Of a stretch of DNA of 64,000 nt, positions 52,718 to 61,141 are shown piece by piece (position 1 is the first letter of the stretch; every line of letters begins with the position of its first letter). Both the position numbers and the translations under genes were made by a program. This stretch comes from an uncultured Clostridia bacterium. GTDB taxonomy: Bacteria; Bacillota; Clostridia; TANB77; CAG-508. The stretch spans positions 1-64,000 of the forward strand of contig CAKPOA010000006.1 in NCBI GenBank assembly GCA_934169575.1. Reading direction: 5' to 3'. The notes under the pieces were generated by a model. That model ran no database searches. It saw nothing but the letters and a program-made list of their open reading frames with translations, and was not told the origin of the DNA.

Positions 52718-54466
52718 TTATTGATATTTTTCTCTCTTTGAATATTTCGTATGTAAAAGTTCATGCGAAATTTCACTATTAGGGTATTTTAAATATTCAT
52801 TATAAATATTTTTTACAATAGGATTTTGGTGTGATTTTCTCATAAATTTCTTTTCATCAATATTATAAATAGCATTAGCTCTTAATTTTTGAACATCAAC
52901 TTCTCTTCTAATCTTAGAAGTTTTTATTGGTTGTCCACCACCCATTATACAGCCACCTGGACAAGCCATAATTTCAATAAAATCATAAGAAGCTTTACCA
53001 GACTTAATTTCTTCAATAATTTTTCTAGCATTTCCTAAACCATTTGCTACAGCAATTTTAAAATCTTTATCATTTATACTTACAATAGCCTTTTTGATAC
53101 CTTTTTGTCCACGGACTTCTTCAAATTCTATTTCTTCTAAATCTTTTCCTGTAAGTAAATCTTGTGCTGTTCTAAGTGCCGCTTCCATAACACCGCCAGT
53201 AGTCCCAAATATTGCTCCAGCACCACTTGCTTCCCCCATAGGGTTATCAAATTCCGTATCTTTTAATATTTTAAAATCAATATTTGCCTGTCTAATCATT
53301 TTAGCTAGTTCACGTGTTGTAATAACTGCATCTACATTATATAGATCATTATTTTTCATTTCTGGTCTTTGTCTTTCAAATTTTTTCGCAACACATGGCA
53401 TAACAGAAACAACATAAATCTTTTCTGGATTTATTCCAATTTTGTTAGCATAATAAGTTTTTAAAATAGCTCCAAACATTTCGTGTGGAGATTTACATGT
53501 TGATAAATATTTTATCATTTCTGGATATTCCATCTCCATAAATCTTACCCAAGCAGGACAACAAGATGTAATTATAGGTAAATCTTTGCCATTTTTCACC
53601 CTATTTATAAATTCAGTAGTTTCTTCCATTATAGTAAAATCTGCTCCTGTATTTGTATCAAAAACTTTATCAAATCCTAATCTCTTTAATGCAGTTATCA
53701 TTTTTCCTTCAACATTTGTTCCTATTTCCATTCCAAATTCTTCACCAAGAGCCACTCTTACAGCTGGTGCAGTTTGCACAACAACAAAATAATTTTCATC
53801 TTTTAATTTTTCATAAACTTCATCTATATTTTCTTTTTCATGTAAACCTGCTGTAGGGCAATTTTGTATACATTGTCCACAAAATGTACAATTCACATCA
53901 TCTAAAGATTTATGTTCAAATGTTGATATAGTTGAATCATATCCTCTATTTACACAATCTATAGCTCCAATTTCTTGAATATTTTTGCATGTAGATACAC
54001 ATCTTCTACATAATACACATTTTGATGTATCTCTTACAACTGCAACAGATTTCTCATCAAATACTCTTGTAGGCAGTTCTCCTTCAAATTCAATATCAGT
54101 AATTCCAAATTTTAAAGCTAATTTCTGTAATTCACAATTTCCATGCCTTATACAGCTCAAACATTTTTTATCATGACTAGATAAAATTAGTTTAAGCACA
54201 TTTTTCCTCGCTTCATTTACTTGGTCAGTATTTGTTTTTATAACCATTCCCTGTTCAACTTTTTGCATACAAGCTGTTACAAAACCTCTTGCACCTTGAA
54301 CCTCAACTAAACAAATCCTACAATCCCCAATTTCATTTATATCTTTTAAAAAGCACAATGTTGGTATATCAATTCCAACTTCTTTTGCAGCTTCTAAAAT
54401 AGTTGTTCCATTTTTTACATTAACTTCTATTCCATCAATTGTTGCAGATATTATTCCATCTTCCAT
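52718..54466 (-). CDS. hydA: [FeFe] hydrogenase catalytic subunit HydA
   Basis: 582 residues from the ATG at 54466 (GGAGG). N-terminal [2Fe-2S] domain (CFLKDINEIGDCRICLVEVQG), a His-ligated [4Fe-4S] site (CLSCIRHGNCELQ), two [4Fe-4S] ferredoxin sites (CVLCRRCVSTC, CTFCGQCIQNCP), and the H-cluster motifs TSCCPAW, MPCVAKKFE and ACPGGCIMGGG. A C-terminal extension follows. Electron entry from HydB gives a trimeric bifurcating enzyme that makes H2 from NADH and ferredoxin. Confidence 0.95.
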   Translation of the reverse strand: MEDGIISATIDGIEVNVKNGTTILEAAKEVGIDIPTLCFLKDINEIGDCRICLVEVQGARGFVTACMQKVEQGMVIKTNTDQVNEARKNVLKLILSSHDKKCLSCIRHGNCELQKLALKFGITDIEFEGELPTRVFDEKSVAVVRDTSKCVLCRRCVSTCKNIQEIGAIDCVNRGYDSTISTFEHKSLDDVNCTFCGQCIQNCPTAGLHEKENIDEVYEKLKDENYFVVVQTAPAVRVALGEEFGMEIGTNVEGKMITALKRLGFDKVFDTNTGADFTIMEETTEFINRVKNGKDLPIITSCCPAWVRFMEMEYPEMIKYLSTCKSPHEMFGAILKTYYANKIGINPEKIYVVSVMPCVAKKFERQRPEMKNNDLYNVDAVITTRELAKMIRQANIDFKILKDTEFDNPMGEASGAGAIFGTTGGVMEAALRTAQDLLTGKDLEEIEFEEVRGQKGIKKAIVSINDKDFKIAVANGLGNARKIIEEIKSGKASYDFIEIMACPGGCIMGGGQPIKTSKIRREVDVQKLRANAIYNIDEKKFMRKSHQNPIVKNIYNEYLKYPNSEISHELLHTKYSKREKYQ

Positions 54467-54549
54467 TTCTATTCCTCCATACTTTGTATATGTAATCACA
54501 TTTTGAATTAAAGTTGACGCAGTCCAAAATTGTAATTATTTTTCAACCA

Positions 54550-56319
54550 CTATTCAATAGCCTTAAAAGGACACTTATATAAACAAGTCCTACATTTAAT
54601 ACATTTCTCTGTATCAATCTTTCTTACCTCTCTATTTTCTCCAATAATAGCACCAACAGGACAATTTTTCTGACAAATTCCACATCCTTTGCATTTATTT
54701 TCATCAATAGATATTTTGATTAACTCTTTACATTCATTTGCCTCACACTTTTTATTAACACAATGTTCAATATATTCATTTTTAAAAAATCTCAATGTAC
54801 TAATCACTGGATTAGGTGCACTTTGCCCAAGACCACAAACACTTGATTTTGCTACAGTTTCAGCAAGTTTCTCAAGTTTACTTATATCTTCTATTTCACC
54901 ATTTCCAGATGTTATTTTTTCTAAAATTTCATACATTCTTTTTGTACCAATTCTACATGGATTACATTTTCCACAGCTCTCACTAACTGTAAAACCAAGA
55001 TAAAATTTAGCTAAATTTACCATACATTTTGAATCATCCATTACAATAAGTCCACCAGACCCCATCATAGAACCTATTTGTTTTAAAGATTCATAATCAA
55101 TTGGTGTATCAAGATATTGTTCAGGAATACATCCACCTGATGGCCCACCTGTTTGAGCAGCTTTAAAATTCCTATTATTAGAAATCCCACCACCTATATC
55201 AAAAATAATCTCTCTTAAGGTTGTCCCCATTGGAACTTCTACAAGTCCAATATTTTTTACATCTCCACCAAGTGCAAAAACTTTTGTTCCTTTAGAAGTT
55301 TCTGTTCCTATAGAATTATACCAATCAGCTCCATTTAAAATAATCCTTGTGATATTTGCAAATGTTTCCACATTATTTATAACTGTTGGGCATTGTAACA
55401 AACCTTTATTAGCTGGGAAAGGTGGTTTAAGTCTAGGTTGTCCTCTTTTTCCTTCTACAGATTCTAATAATGCAGTTTCTTCTCCACAAACAAAAGCACC
55501 TGCACCTAAACGAATTTCTAAATGAAACTCAAACTCAGTTCCAAAGATTTTTTTATCCAAAAATCCATTTTCTTTAGCTTGATTAATTGCAATCTGAAAT
55601 CTATGTACTGCAATTGGATACTCAGCTCTTACATATATATACCCCTTATTCGCACCTACTGCATATCCAGCAATCATCATTGCTTCAACTACAGAATGTG
55701 GATCTCCTTCTAAAATACTTCTATCCATAAAAGCACCTGGATCACCTTCATCTGCATTACAAACTACGTATTTTTGTGCACCCTCAGCATTTTTCGTAAA
55801 ACTCCATTTCTTACCAGTCGGAAATCCTGCTCCACCACGTCCACGTAAACCAGATTTTGTTATTTCTTCAATAACCTCATCTTGAGTCATTGTTTTTACA
55901 ACTTTTTCAATTGCTTTATATCCGCCAACTTTAATATAGTCATCTATATTTTCTGGATCAATATTTCCACAATTTTTCAACACTATTCTTTTTTGTTTTT
56001 TATAAAAATCCAATTCATCTAATTTTGTAACAATATTTCCATCAATATTTTTACATAATAATCTTTGAACAATTTCTCCATCTATTATATGTTTTTGAAT
56101 AATTTCTTCACAATCTTCTACATTTACTTTTGCATAAAAAACATTTTCCGGTTTTATAATAACTATTGGGCCTTTTGCACATAATCCAAAACATCCAGTT
56201 TGAATAATATTTACATTTAATAATTCTTTTTCTTGTACAATCTCTCTAAATTTTTCTAAAATTTTATCTGATTTTGATGATGTACAACCTGTACCATGAC
56301 ATACCATTATTTCTTTCAT
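54550..56319 (-). CDS. hydB: Bifurcating hydrogenase subunit HydB (NuoF-like)
   Basis: 589 residues. N-terminal thioredoxin-like [2Fe-2S] domain (CHGTGCTSS ... CFGLCAKGP), NuoF core with FMN/NADH site RGRGGAGFPTGKKW, NADEGDPGAFMDR and GAGAFVCGEETAL, a [4Fe-4S] site CGKCNPCRIGT, and a C-terminal two-cluster ferredoxin (CKGCGICQKNCPVGA, CIKCRTCLYKCPF). It handles NADH and flavin-based electron bifurcation. Between hydC and hydA in one operon. Confidence 0.95.
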   Translation of the reverse strand: MKEIMVCHGTGCTSSKSDKILEKFREIVQEKELLNVNIIQTGCFGLCAKGPIVIIKPENVFYAKVNVEDCEEIIQKHIIDGEIVQRLLCKNIDGNIVTKLDELDFYKKQKRIVLKNCGNIDPENIDDYIKVGGYKAIEKVVKTMTQDEVIEEITKSGLRGRGGAGFPTGKKWSFTKNAEGAQKYVVCNADEGDPGAFMDRSILEGDPHSVVEAMMIAGYAVGANKGYIYVRAEYPIAVHRFQIAINQAKENGFLDKKIFGTEFEFHLEIRLGAGAFVCGEETALLESVEGKRGQPRLKPPFPANKGLLQCPTVINNVETFANITRIILNGADWYNSIGTETSKGTKVFALGGDVKNIGLVEVPMGTTLREIIFDIGGGISNNRNFKAAQTGGPSGGCIPEQYLDTPIDYESLKQIGSMMGSGGLIVMDDSKCMVNLAKFYLGFTVSESCGKCNPCRIGTKRMYEILEKITSGNGEIEDISKLEKLAETVAKSSVCGLGQSAPNPVISTLRFFKNEYIEHCVNKKCEANECKELIKISIDENKCKGCGICQKNCPVGAIIGENREVRKIDTEKCIKCRTCLYKCPFKAIE

Positions 56320-56331
56320 ACTATCAATCCT

Positions 56332-56817
56332 TTATTTTAATATTTCATCTATTACCTCATCTAATTTTTGTACTGTTGCATTTCCATAAACTTCTCCATT
56401 TACAGTAAATACAGGTGCTAAACCACATGCTCCCACACATCTTGTTTCTTCTAATGAAAACATACCATCTTTTGTAGTTTCTCCTGGTTCTATTTTTAGC
56501 CTTTCTTTTGCTCTATCCATTATTTTTTCAGAACCTTTTACAAAACATGCAGTACCTAAACATATAGCAATATTATATTTACCTTTAGGTTTTAATGTAA
56601 ATCTCGAATAAAATGTTATTACACCATATATTTCTGCCATTGAAATTTTTAAATATTCTGATATCTTTTTTTGTGATTTTTCTGGTATATATCCATAATA
56701 CTCTTGTACATTATTTAATATTTGTATTAAATTTTCTTTACTATGACTATATTTTTTTAATAATTCATCTGTAAATTCTTCTTTATTTTTGCATTCACAA
56801 TTACAACTATTTTCCAT
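56332..56817 (-). CDS. hydC: Bifurcating hydrogenase subunit HydC (NuoE-like)
   Basis: 161 residues. An N-terminal Cys-rich MENSCNCECKNKEE, helical bundle (LIQILNNVQEYYGYIPEKSQ) and a thioredoxin-like [2Fe-2S] domain (CLGTACFVKGSEKI, CVGACGLAP). First gene of the hydCBA operon, behind a strong promoter. Confidence 0.93.
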   Translation of the reverse strand: MENSCNCECKNKEEFTDELLKKYSHSKENLIQILNNVQEYYGYIPEKSQKKISEYLKISMAEIYGVITFYSRFTLKPKGKYNIAICLGTACFVKGSEKIMDRAKERLKIEPGETTKDGMFSLEETRCVGACGLAPVFTVNGEVYGNATVQKLDEVIDEILK

Positions 56818-56847
56818 CTTTTATTCCTTCCTTTTTCTTTTATACAA

Positions 56848-56876
56848 ATTATATTATTTATATTTTTTTCTGTCAA
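56848..56876 (-). promoter_or_regulatory. Promoter of the hydrogenase operon
   Basis: Minus-strand TTGACA (56871-56876), 17-base spacer, TATAAT (56848-56853): consensus at both boxes. Confidence 0.85.
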
Positions 56877-56890
56877 TAACTTTAATCAAA

Positions 56891-56936
56891 AAACCTTATA
56901 TAATATTGAAAATAAATCCAATATTATACAAGGTTT
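56891..56936 (-). terminator. Terminator of tmRNA
   Basis: A 17-bp stem (one G-T pair) followed by T runs on the minus strand, just past the tmRNA 3' end. Confidence 0.85.
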
Positions 56937-56944
56937 TTATAATA

Positions 56945-57299
56945 TGGTGGAGGTGAGGAGAGTTGAACTCCTGTCCACTATATAATCCATATAAATTTCT
57001 CCGAGTGCAGTTTGTTTTTTATATTCATTTTTTTAACAAGAACAAACACCTTTTAAAAAAATATATCTTCTAAATACCCTTTACTTCCAAAGAAAAAAAG
57101 TAAATTTGTTTTCCCACTAGATGACACCTAATATAAATATGTGGGAATATTTATACTGGTGAGCTACTAAGCAGCAGCTAATGCATAATCTTCATTATTT
57201 GCATTTATTATTAAATTCGCTTTTTTATAGTGGCCAAAGCGACCATCCACTACTCGCTAATCATATTTCATATATAATGTCGAAACCAATTACACCCCC
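56945..57299 (-). ncRNA. ssrA: Transfer-messenger RNA
   Basis: 355 nt including encoded CCA. Five-prime end GGGGGTGTAATTGG pairs with the three-prime CACCTCC; the T arm AGGAGTTCAACTCTCCT is intact. The resume reading frame encodes (A)NLIINANNEDYALAAA followed by TAG, ending in the hydrophobic degron YALAAA. It rescues stalled ribosomes and tags the products for ClpXP-type proteases. Confidence 0.95.
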
Positions 57300-57313
57300 G
57301 CTTCTCTTTATTT

Positions 57314-57342
57314 ATTATATAATATTTTAGCTGAAATATCAA
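57314..57342 (-). promoter_or_regulatory. Promoter of tmRNA
   Basis: Minus-strand TTGATA (57337-57342), 17-base spacer, TATAAT (57314-57319). Confidence 0.8.
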
Positions 57343-57381
57343 TAGATAAATCAGCTATTTTAAAAATATTACACACAAAAA

Positions 57382-58326
57382 CTAATTAATAAATAATATC
57401 CCCATATATGCTAAATACATAAAAAAATAAATTATTCCATTTGCTCTACTCATTTTATTTTTAGGTGGTATAATTGGAAATAATGCTAAAACAATTGTAG
57501 CAATAAGTAAAATGCTCAAATCAAGATTATATGAAAAATTATAAGTTATAGGTTGGATAACAGATGCAACACCAATTATAAATAACATATTAAAAATATT
57601 TGAACCAATAATATTTCCTATTGCAATATCAGAATTTCCTTTTATTGCAGCTGTAACACTTGTAACTAATTCAGGTAAACTTGTACCAATAGCAAGAATT
57701 GTTAAACTAATTATTTTTTCACTTACATTAAAGAAATTAGCAACTTTAACTGCATTATTAACAGCTAAATCTCCACCTATTTTTAATCCGATTACACCTA
57801 AAATTATAAATAAAATATCCTTCAAAATATTACCCTTTGGTATTTCACCTTTTTCTTCACCTGCTGTTTTACTTTCTCTTTTTGCCATAAATATTGTATA
57901 ACCTATAAATCCAATAAATAAAATTAGTAAAATTATTGCTTCTAACCTTGTTATTTTTCCACCAGTATTACATAATAATATAAAAATAACTGTAATTGCC
58001 AAACACATTGGAATTTCAATAAACATTGTTTCCTTTTTAAATTTTACAGGTTTAATTATTGTTGAAATACCTAAAATAAGTAAAAAATTACATAAATTAC
58101 TTCCAATAACATTCCCTAAAGCCATATCTGAAAATCCATCTAAAGAAGATGTTGTACTTACAAAAAGTTCAGGCATTGATGTTCCAATAGATACTATTGT
58201 AAGCCCAATTATTATTTCAGGAATGTGAAATCTTTTTGCTACATTACTTGATCCATCTACAAGTATATCTGCTCCTACAATTAGTAATGCAAATCCTATT
58301 ATTATTAAAAAAATTGCTAATACCAT
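57382..58326 (-). CDS. CaCA-family sodium/calcium exchanger
   Basis: 314 residues, about ten membrane helices in two inverted halves. Each half has an alpha repeat: IIGLTIVSIGTSMPELFVS with LGNVIGSNLCN, and IISLTILAIGTSLPELVTS with IGNIIGSNIFN. It expels Ca2+ in exchange for cations. ATG 58326 with GAAAGGA. Confidence 0.93.
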   Translation of the reverse strand: MVLAIFLIIIGFALLIVGADILVDGSSNVAKRFHIPEIIIGLTIVSIGTSMPELFVSTTSSLDGFSDMALGNVIGSNLCNFLLILGISTIIKPVKFKKETMFIEIPMCLAITVIFILLCNTGGKITRLEAIILLILFIGFIGYTIFMAKRESKTAGEEKGEIPKGNILKDILFIILGVIGLKIGGDLAVNNAVKVANFFNVSEKIISLTILAIGTSLPELVTSVTAAIKGNSDIAIGNIIGSNIFNMLFIIGVASVIQPITYNFSYNLDLSILLIATIVLALFPIIPPKNKMSRANGIIYFFMYLAYMGILFIN

Positions 58327-58363
58327 TTTGAATCCTTTCATTTAATGTGATTATTAAAATTGC

Positions 58364-58843
58364 TTATAATATTTTATATTGGTTTTTATCAGCTCTTTCA
58401 TCATATTGTCTCTCATATTTCTTATTTTTAAAAAACCAATCTGTTTTATTATCTGAATAATTTTTCTTTTTAGCTCTTTCAATTAGCATATCAAATAATT
58501 CAAAAAAGCCTAATAAAATTCCAATTATAGCCACAGCCATGTTTTGAACAACAGCCATATCAAATTGCTCACTCATTAGAGCCGGAATGCCTGTCAAAAA
58601 TATGTATTTTCCAAAATAGAAACCATATCCAACTAGATATATAATTATTCCACTTAATTTTCTTTTAAATATTAATATAAAACATAATAAACTTACAAAT
58701 AGTAAAATTATTTCTAAAGTTTTATTAAATACTATAAATCCTCCAAAAGACTCTCCATATTGTCCTGATATTGTTACTGCAATTCTGAATCCCCAGAAAA
58801 AAACTAACCAAATAGCTATAAACCAACTCATTAAATTTTTCAA
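58364..58843 (-). CDS. Small integral membrane protein, unknown
   Basis: 159 residues with four membrane helices (about 5-22, 38-58, 65-85, 105-125) and a polar C-terminus (NKKYERQYDERADKNQYKIL). The start may be the TTG at 58843, 7 bases after GGGGG; the ATG four codons on lacks a good site. Thirty-seven bases upstream of the exchanger, so possibly cotranscribed. No family recognised. Confidence 0.7.
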   Translation of the reverse strand: MKNLMSWFIAIWLVFFWGFRIAVTISGQYGESFGGFIVFNKTLEIILLFVSLLCFILIFKRKLSGIIIYLVGYGFYFGKYIFLTGIPALMSEQFDMAVVQNMAVAIIGILLGFFELFDMLIERAKKKNYSDNKTDWFFKNKKYERQYDERADKNQYKIL

Positions 58844-58895
58844 TTAAAAACCCCCATTTTTATCAAGTATTGAATAAATATATTCCCTCTTACAC

Positions 58896-58925
58896 TAAAT
58901 AGTGCCTGATACAAGGCACTATTTA
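58896..58925 (-). terminator. Terminator after the DUF1292 gene
   Basis: 11-bp stem (TAAATAGTGCC with GGCACTATTTA) one base past the stop codon region. Confidence 0.85.
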
Positions 58926-58926
58926 A

Positions 58927-59229
58927 TTAATCTTCATCTATAAAATCAAATTCATCTTTAAATTTGTCTTTGAATATATTAAATACTTCCATTAATATAT
59001 CTTCATCTTCAACACTTACATATGATTCTTCTTCTGCATCTTCATCTGTATCTTCTAAACGTAAAATTACAACTTCCCCGTCATCATCTTCTTCGCTATC
59101 CATTGGTAATAATACAACATATTCCTCATCATTATATTCAATTAAATCTAAAAATTCAAATTTAACCTCATTTCCATTTTCATCATTTAAAGTAATTATA
59201 TTATCTAATTCCTCCATATTTTCATCCAT
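58927..59229 (-). CDS. DUF1292 family protein
   Basis: 100 residues, strongly acidic. DUF1292 pattern: ITLNDENGNEVKFEFLDLIEYNDEEYVVLLP, then an acidic stretch and VILRLEDTDEDAEEESYVSVEDEDILMEVFNIF. Members commonly sit in the ireB-ruvX neighbourhood of Firmicutes, as here; the role is unknown. GAAAGGAG site. Confidence 0.9.
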   Translation of the reverse strand: MDENMEELDNIITLNDENGNEVKFEFLDLIEYNDEEYVVLLPMDSEEDDDGEVVILRLEDTDEDAEEESYVSVEDEDILMEVFNIFKDKFKDEFDFIDED

Positions 59230-59288
59230 TTTTTAATTTCTCCTTTCATTATTAGACTTTGTCTATTTTAAAATTTTAATAACTAAAT

Positions 59289-59711
59289 TTAAGAATTTTT
59301 TAATTTGTTAATATATGTTTCTAAAATATATATTGCAGATATAGTATCTACTATATTTCTTTTTTTATGTTTATTAACATCTAAAAAATTCATTGTTTTG
59401 TGTGCTGCAACAGTTGTTAATCTTTCATCAATATAATCAATTTTTAATTTATTATATTTACATTTTAATTTATGATAAAATTTTTCTGTTTTCTCAGTCC
59501 TAGGAGATTTAGAACCATCAAGAGAATATGGCATTCCAATTACAATAGTATCAATATCATAGATTTCTAAATATTCATCTATCTTTTTTAATATTATTTT
59601 ATCATTGCCATCTGTTTTTAATGTTTCTAAACCTTGAACTGTTATATTTAATTTATCAGTTATTGCAAAACCTGTTCTTGCATCACCATAATCTATTCCT
59701 AAGACCCTCAT
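59289..59711 (-). CDS. ruvX: Holliday-junction resolvase-like YqgF/RuvX
   Basis: 140 residues, RNase H fold: MRVLGIDYGDARTGFAITD with first catalytic Asp, VIGMPYSLDGSKSPRTEK, YIDERLTTVAA and the final Asp in VDTISAIYILE. Family members act in 16S rRNA processing and possibly recombination. It overlaps ireB by the 4 bases ATGA. Confidence 0.94.
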   Translation of the reverse strand: MRVLGIDYGDARTGFAITDKLNITVQGLETLKTDGNDKIILKKIDEYLEIYDIDTIVIGMPYSLDGSKSPRTEKTEKFYHKLKCKYNKLKIDYIDERLTTVAAHKTMNFLDVNKHKKRNIVDTISAIYILETYINKLKNS

Positions 59712-59968
59712 TTTTCATCTTCTATTCCTATATAATATTTAACAAGTTTTTCTAAAAGTTCATCTCTTTCAATAGATCTTATTTTATTTCTTGCATCATT
59801 GTGACTTGTTATATATGTTGGGTCACCAGATAAAATATATCCTACTAATTGATTTATTGGATTATATCCTTTTTCAACTAATGCTTGATATACTTGTTTT
59901 AATATTTCTTGTGCATCAATATCTTGATCTCTTTCTAATTTAAAATTCATTGTTTTATCAAAATTCAT
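59708..59968 (-). CDS. ireB: IreB family regulatory phosphoprotein
   Basis: 86 residues, full family length: MNFKLERDQDIDAQEILKQVYQALVEKGYNPINQLVGYILSGDPTYITSHNDARNKI. In Enterococcus IreB is phosphorylated by the PASTA kinase IreK and controls envelope stress resistance. The phosphosites (Thr near the N-terminus) are present as DKTMNF. AAGGAGGAG site; coupled to ruvX. Confidence 0.93.
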   Translation of the reverse strand: MNFDKTMNFKLERDQDIDAQEILKQVYQALVEKGYNPINQLVGYILSGDPTYITSHNDARNKIRSIERDELLEKLVKYYIGIEDEK

Positions 59969-59980
59969 AACTACTCCTCC

Positions 59981-61117
59981 TTAGATATTATTAATCTCAT
60001 GTTGAGCTACACTTCCATCATCTATGTAATTTTCTAGTTTTCTAAGAACAGCTTCTATTCCTGTTCCTTTATAATATGTAGAAATTACAAAATTAAGTGT
60101 TGGTGAAACTTCAACTTTTAATTTTTTAACATTTGTTTTCTTTGATTTTCTATTTTCAATTTCTTCTGTTGTAAAATTTTCATCATCTAAACTTATTTTT
60201 AAATTTTCAGTTGATGATTTCAAATCATTTATAAAATCTAGAGCACTATTTGTATCAACTCCACAAAATACAATTACAAATTTTGGTCCCATATATCTTA
60301 CAAACAAATATGAATCACTCATACTTTGTTTTATATGTTTACTTATTTCTGTAATTACCTTATTTCCAAGTTGTCTTGATATTTTATTAATTTCTTCTAT
60401 ATTTGAAATTTTAAACATACATATAGCAGAATTATCATATTTATCAATGATTTTTTTGCCATCACCATATAAATATTCTGCAGTATTTAGTCCTGAAAAT
60501 AAATCTTTTCTAACTATGTTTTCTAAGATTCTTTGATAACTTACAGCTTTTAATACTGATATAATATTATCTTTTGCAACTTCAAAAATTGTAATATCTA
60601 TATTATCAAAATCATGTGGTATTCCACTTTCTATTAGCCAATACCCTATATATACATTATCTATATATAATGGACTAAAAATAGCAGATTTTGCTCTTCC
60701 AAATTCTTGTTGTTGATATGGTAATTTTTCATTTTCATTATTTACAGTAATGTATTTTGGGCTTGTTGTTGAAATACTATCTCTAAAAATATCTAAATCT
60801 TGAAGATTAGAAAGAGTATCCCAGTGCTTTTTATCTACATTTGTTGCTTTTATAATATAATCAATTCCATCAAATATAACTATTGTAGAATATTTAATTT
60901 CATATTTTTCTATTATTACATTATTTATTGCTTTTATTTTATCATCTACAGTCATGTCATTTCCAGTAATATTTACAAAATCTTGGATAATATTCAAATT
61001 TGTAAATTTTTTATCTAAGTTTTTAAAATCTTGAATTTTTTTATTTATTGACATATTGTATATAGTTAATATTGCAATAATTAAAACCAATATTATTACT
61101 ATTATTACTGCCCCCAT
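59981..61117 (-). CDS. Membrane protein with GAF-like and degenerate GGDEF domains
   Basis: 378 residues. N-terminal membrane helix (about 3-22), a GAF-like sensor region (about 40-190, ending AKDNIISVLKAVSYQ), then a GGDEF-like domain (about 198-370: LFSGLNTAEYL..., FVRYMGPKFVIVFCG). The active-site loop reads GPKF instead of GGDEF, so cyclase activity is unlikely. It could bind cyclic dinucleotides or act as a signalling scaffold. Twelve bases upstream of ireB and 24 bases after the CpaE-like gene, so probably one operon. Confidence 0.7.
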   Translation of the reverse strand: MGAVIIVIILVLIIAILTIYNMSINKKIQDFKNLDKKFTNLNIIQDFVNITGNDMTVDDKIKAINNVIIEKYEIKYSTIVIFDGIDYIIKATNVDKKHWDTLSNLQDLDIFRDSISTTSPKYITVNNENEKLPYQQQEFGRAKSAIFSPLYIDNVYIGYWLIESGIPHDFDNIDITIFEVAKDNIISVLKAVSYQRILENIVRKDLFSGLNTAEYLYGDGKKIIDKYDNSAICMFKISNIEEINKISRQLGNKVITEISKHIKQSMSDSYLFVRYMGPKFVIVFCGVDTNSALDFINDLKSSTENLKISLDDENFTTEEIENRKSKKTNVKKLKVEVSPTLNFVISTYYKGTGIEAVLRKLENYIDDGSVAQHEINNI

Positions 61118-61141
61118 AAAGCTACATTACCTCCACTATTT

